DNA of 59,079 bases from an uncultured Bacilli bacterium (GTDB taxonomy: Bacteria; Bacillota_I; Bacilli_A; RF39; UBA660): assembly GCA_947625635.1 (NCBI GenBank), contig CANQPA010000004.1, positions 1 to 59,079 of the forward strand, read 5' to 3'. Position numbers and translations under genes: made by a program. The notes beneath the pieces are model-generated. The model saw nothing but the letters and a program-made list of their open reading frames with translations. It had not been told where the DNA came from and ran no database searches. Within the stretch, counting starts at the first letter, position 1; every line of letters begins with the position of its first letter. Positions 57,370-59,079 of the stretch are shown here, piece by piece.

Positions 57370-58557
57370 TTAATTATTCCTTATAATTACTAGTTTTTCC
57401 GCAGAGCGAGTGGCGCAGGTATATAAAAATTTTTGATGCTCGTCCTTAGAGAAAGGGAAGTTTTCTTCTAGAACCAATACCTTATCCCATTCAGACCCTT
57501 GCGACTTCCATCCGGTTATCGCGTACCCATAAGCGAATTCCAAGGGTGGATAGTACTGGAGACTTTTATGAGCATGTAGAATTTTATAATTAATTTCTGG
57601 GGTACAGAAAGATTCACCTTTAAGCATTAATTCTTTATCCATCTCAAGATTTGTAAAATAAGCTCCGCTATCAGATATAAAATTTGCGGCTAATATATCT
57701 AATTTATGTGCTTTTCCTCTAGTTATCCATTTTGGTATCCAATGAAAATTAGGATGAATATTTTTCAAAAAGCCAATAGTGCCATTTACAAGAGGATCTT
57801 TATTATTAGCGAATTTAGTCCAATAATTTTTAAGACAAATTACTTTATCTCCTTCTTCTGGTTGCGGGCCACGCCCTTGCATTTTTCGCATTTGCTGATT
57901 AAGTGTAATTCTAGTCTTATTTGTCGCAACTAAAACTTGGTCTGCCCATGTTAGCATGCCCTCGCATAAATCTTTTTGATCATATATTTTAACATCTTTT
58001 CCATCAAAAAGAGGCAAAGGTTTTCCCGCACGTATATCCATAGTTAATCTAATTATTTCTGACTCTTGCGCTTGACGCATTATTTCATCTAAAAAAATAT
58101 GCGGATGAGCTAGAATTGGATTTGTTTCTTCACTACATACTGGAGGTAATTGAGCTGGGTCACCTAAGCAAAGGACATAGACATCATGAGAAAAAAGTAA
58201 ATTTAAAAGTTCCATAGGTGCCATTGATACCTCATCTACCACAACTATTTTATATTTTATAAAAGTTTTTGGGTATTTAGAATAAGAACCATCTGACTGT
58301 AATTCAAAATCATAAAGAAGTTTATGTAAAGTTAGTACTTCTTTATTGCCTTTTTTAAGAAGCACTTGAGTGGCTTTTCCAGTATAGGAAGAATAGCATA
58401 CTAAATTTGGGTCTACATTTAATGCATCAATAATGTGGCGTACAAGCGTCGACTTACCTGAACCCGCGTAACCTGATATGCAGGTATATTTTTCTCCATT
58501 CCTGTATCGCTCCACCGCAATAGCCAGCCCTTGTTGTTGTTTAGCTGTCAAGACCAT
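57370..58557 (-). CDS. SF1 DNA helicase (RecD/Dda-like)
   Basis: ISGYAGSGKSTLVRHI Walker A, VVVDEVSMAP Walker B, AYGYAITGWKSQGSEWDKV, YTCATRSAEKLVII. Confidence 0.9.
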   Translation of the reverse strand: MVLTAKQQQGLAIAVERYRNGEKYTCISGYAGSGKSTLVRHIIDALNVDPNLVCYSSYTGKATQVLLKKGNKEVLTLHKLLYDFELQSDGSYSKYPKTFIKYKIVVVDEVSMAPMELLNLLFSHDVYVLCLGDPAQLPPVCSEETNPILAHPHIFLDEIMRQAQESEIIRLTMDIRAGKPLPLFDGKDVKIYDQKDLCEGMLTWADQVLVATNKTRITLNQQMRKMQGRGPQPEEGDKVICLKNYWTKFANNKDPLVNGTIGFLKNIHPNFHWIPKWITRGKAHKLDILAANFISDSGAYFTNLEMDKELMLKGESFCTPEINYKILHAHKSLQYYPPLEFAYGYAITGWKSQGSEWDKVLVLEENFPFSKDEHQKFLYTCATRSAEKLVIIRNN

Positions 58558-59079
58558 ATTATATCAAAACTCCTTAAATCATGCATTTTATCACAATATT
58601 CTTTGCTTATTTCGCAGCCTAAAAAATTTCTTCCTAGTTCGCGCGCAATCATGAGGTGGGCGCCGCTTCCCGCGCATGGATCGAATACCAATTGCCCTTC
58701 ATTACTATTATCTAATATTAAATCTCGTAATAGTTTATGGTTTTTTTCTGTTGGATGAATTTTACTAGTTCCAAGAGGAAAATCAAAAACTGTATTTTTA
58801 CAATGTGCATTAAAAGTTCCACCGCGCTTTTTAAACCAGACCGCATTTTCAATACCAGATAAATACACATATTTTCCATTCATGGGTGATGGATTGGTTT
58901 TTCTCCAAATTAATTGACGTGGCGTTCCTTTCTTTTCTTTTTGCTTTTGGGCAAAGTAATTAAATATTGTAGACATTTGTCCAATCCCGCAAAATATTAT
59001 AATAGTACTTTTAGTAATTCTAAAAGCTTCGTTTAAAAAATCTTCAAGAGAGAAAGTTAATATATCAGCATCGCCTTTA
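58548..59079 (-). CDS. DNA methyltransferase, partial (runs off the window)
   Basis: KIHPTEKNHKLLRDLILDNSNEGQLVFDPCAGSGAHLMIARELGRNFLGCEIS; frame remains open to 59079. Confidence 0.85.
   Translation of the reverse strand, partial: KGDADILTFSLEDFLNEAFRITKSTIIIFCGIGQMSTIFNYFAQKQKEKKGTPRQLIWRKTNPSPMNGKYVYLSGIENAVWFKKRGGTFNAHCKNTVFDFPLGTSKIHPTEKNHKLLRDLILDNSNEGQLVFDPCAGSGAHLMIARELGRNFLGCEISKEYCDKMHDLRSFDIIWS

Noticed and set aside
1-59079. tRNA genes, integrase, reverse transcriptase/diversity-generating retroelement, endolysin, alternative genetic code
   Set aside because: None recognised by eye; ORFs read through with standard stops. Absence is not proven without tRNAscan-SE and profile searches.

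Overview
The window is about 59 kb of an AT-rich tailed-phage genome, probably a long-tailed siphovirus of an anaerobic Firmicute (host and morphology inferred). A rightward virion module runs from ~1.5 to 44.8 kb: packaging proteins, an intron-split terminase large subunit, portal, protease/scaffold, major capsid protein, connectors, an intron-split tail-tube-like gene, a 2681-aa tape measure, tail tip/fibres with collagen-like repeats, and a Cys/Gly/Asn-rich cassette. A leftward replication and nucleotide module runs from ~59 to 44.8 kb: methyltransferases, SF1 helicase, DUF488-like protein, Cys-rich small proteins, DnaE-type DNA polymerase III alpha, guanylate kinase, class III ribonucleotide reductase nrdD/nrdG, dUTPase and a RuvC-like resolvase. 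The main points of interest are: (1) an FNT-family (formate/nitrite) transporter gene overlapping both nrdD and nrdG in one operon, suggesting a phage formate-supply/anaerobic dNTP unit; (2) a terminase gene interrupted by four group I introns, one carrying a GIY-YIG ORF, and a tail gene interrupted by two more with a freestanding LAGLIDADG gene next to it; (3) a promoter-bearing, reversed gene encoding a CodY-like HTH without a CodY sensor domain; (4) an H-type pseudoknot in the leader of the leftmost gene; (5) an array of TTCACA half-sites and TTCACAWTGTGAA palindromes beside a GC-rich hairpin region upstream of the packaging genes; (6) eight near-consensus sigma-A promoters, all with 17-bp spacers. 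All calls were made by eye; no database search or structure software was run.
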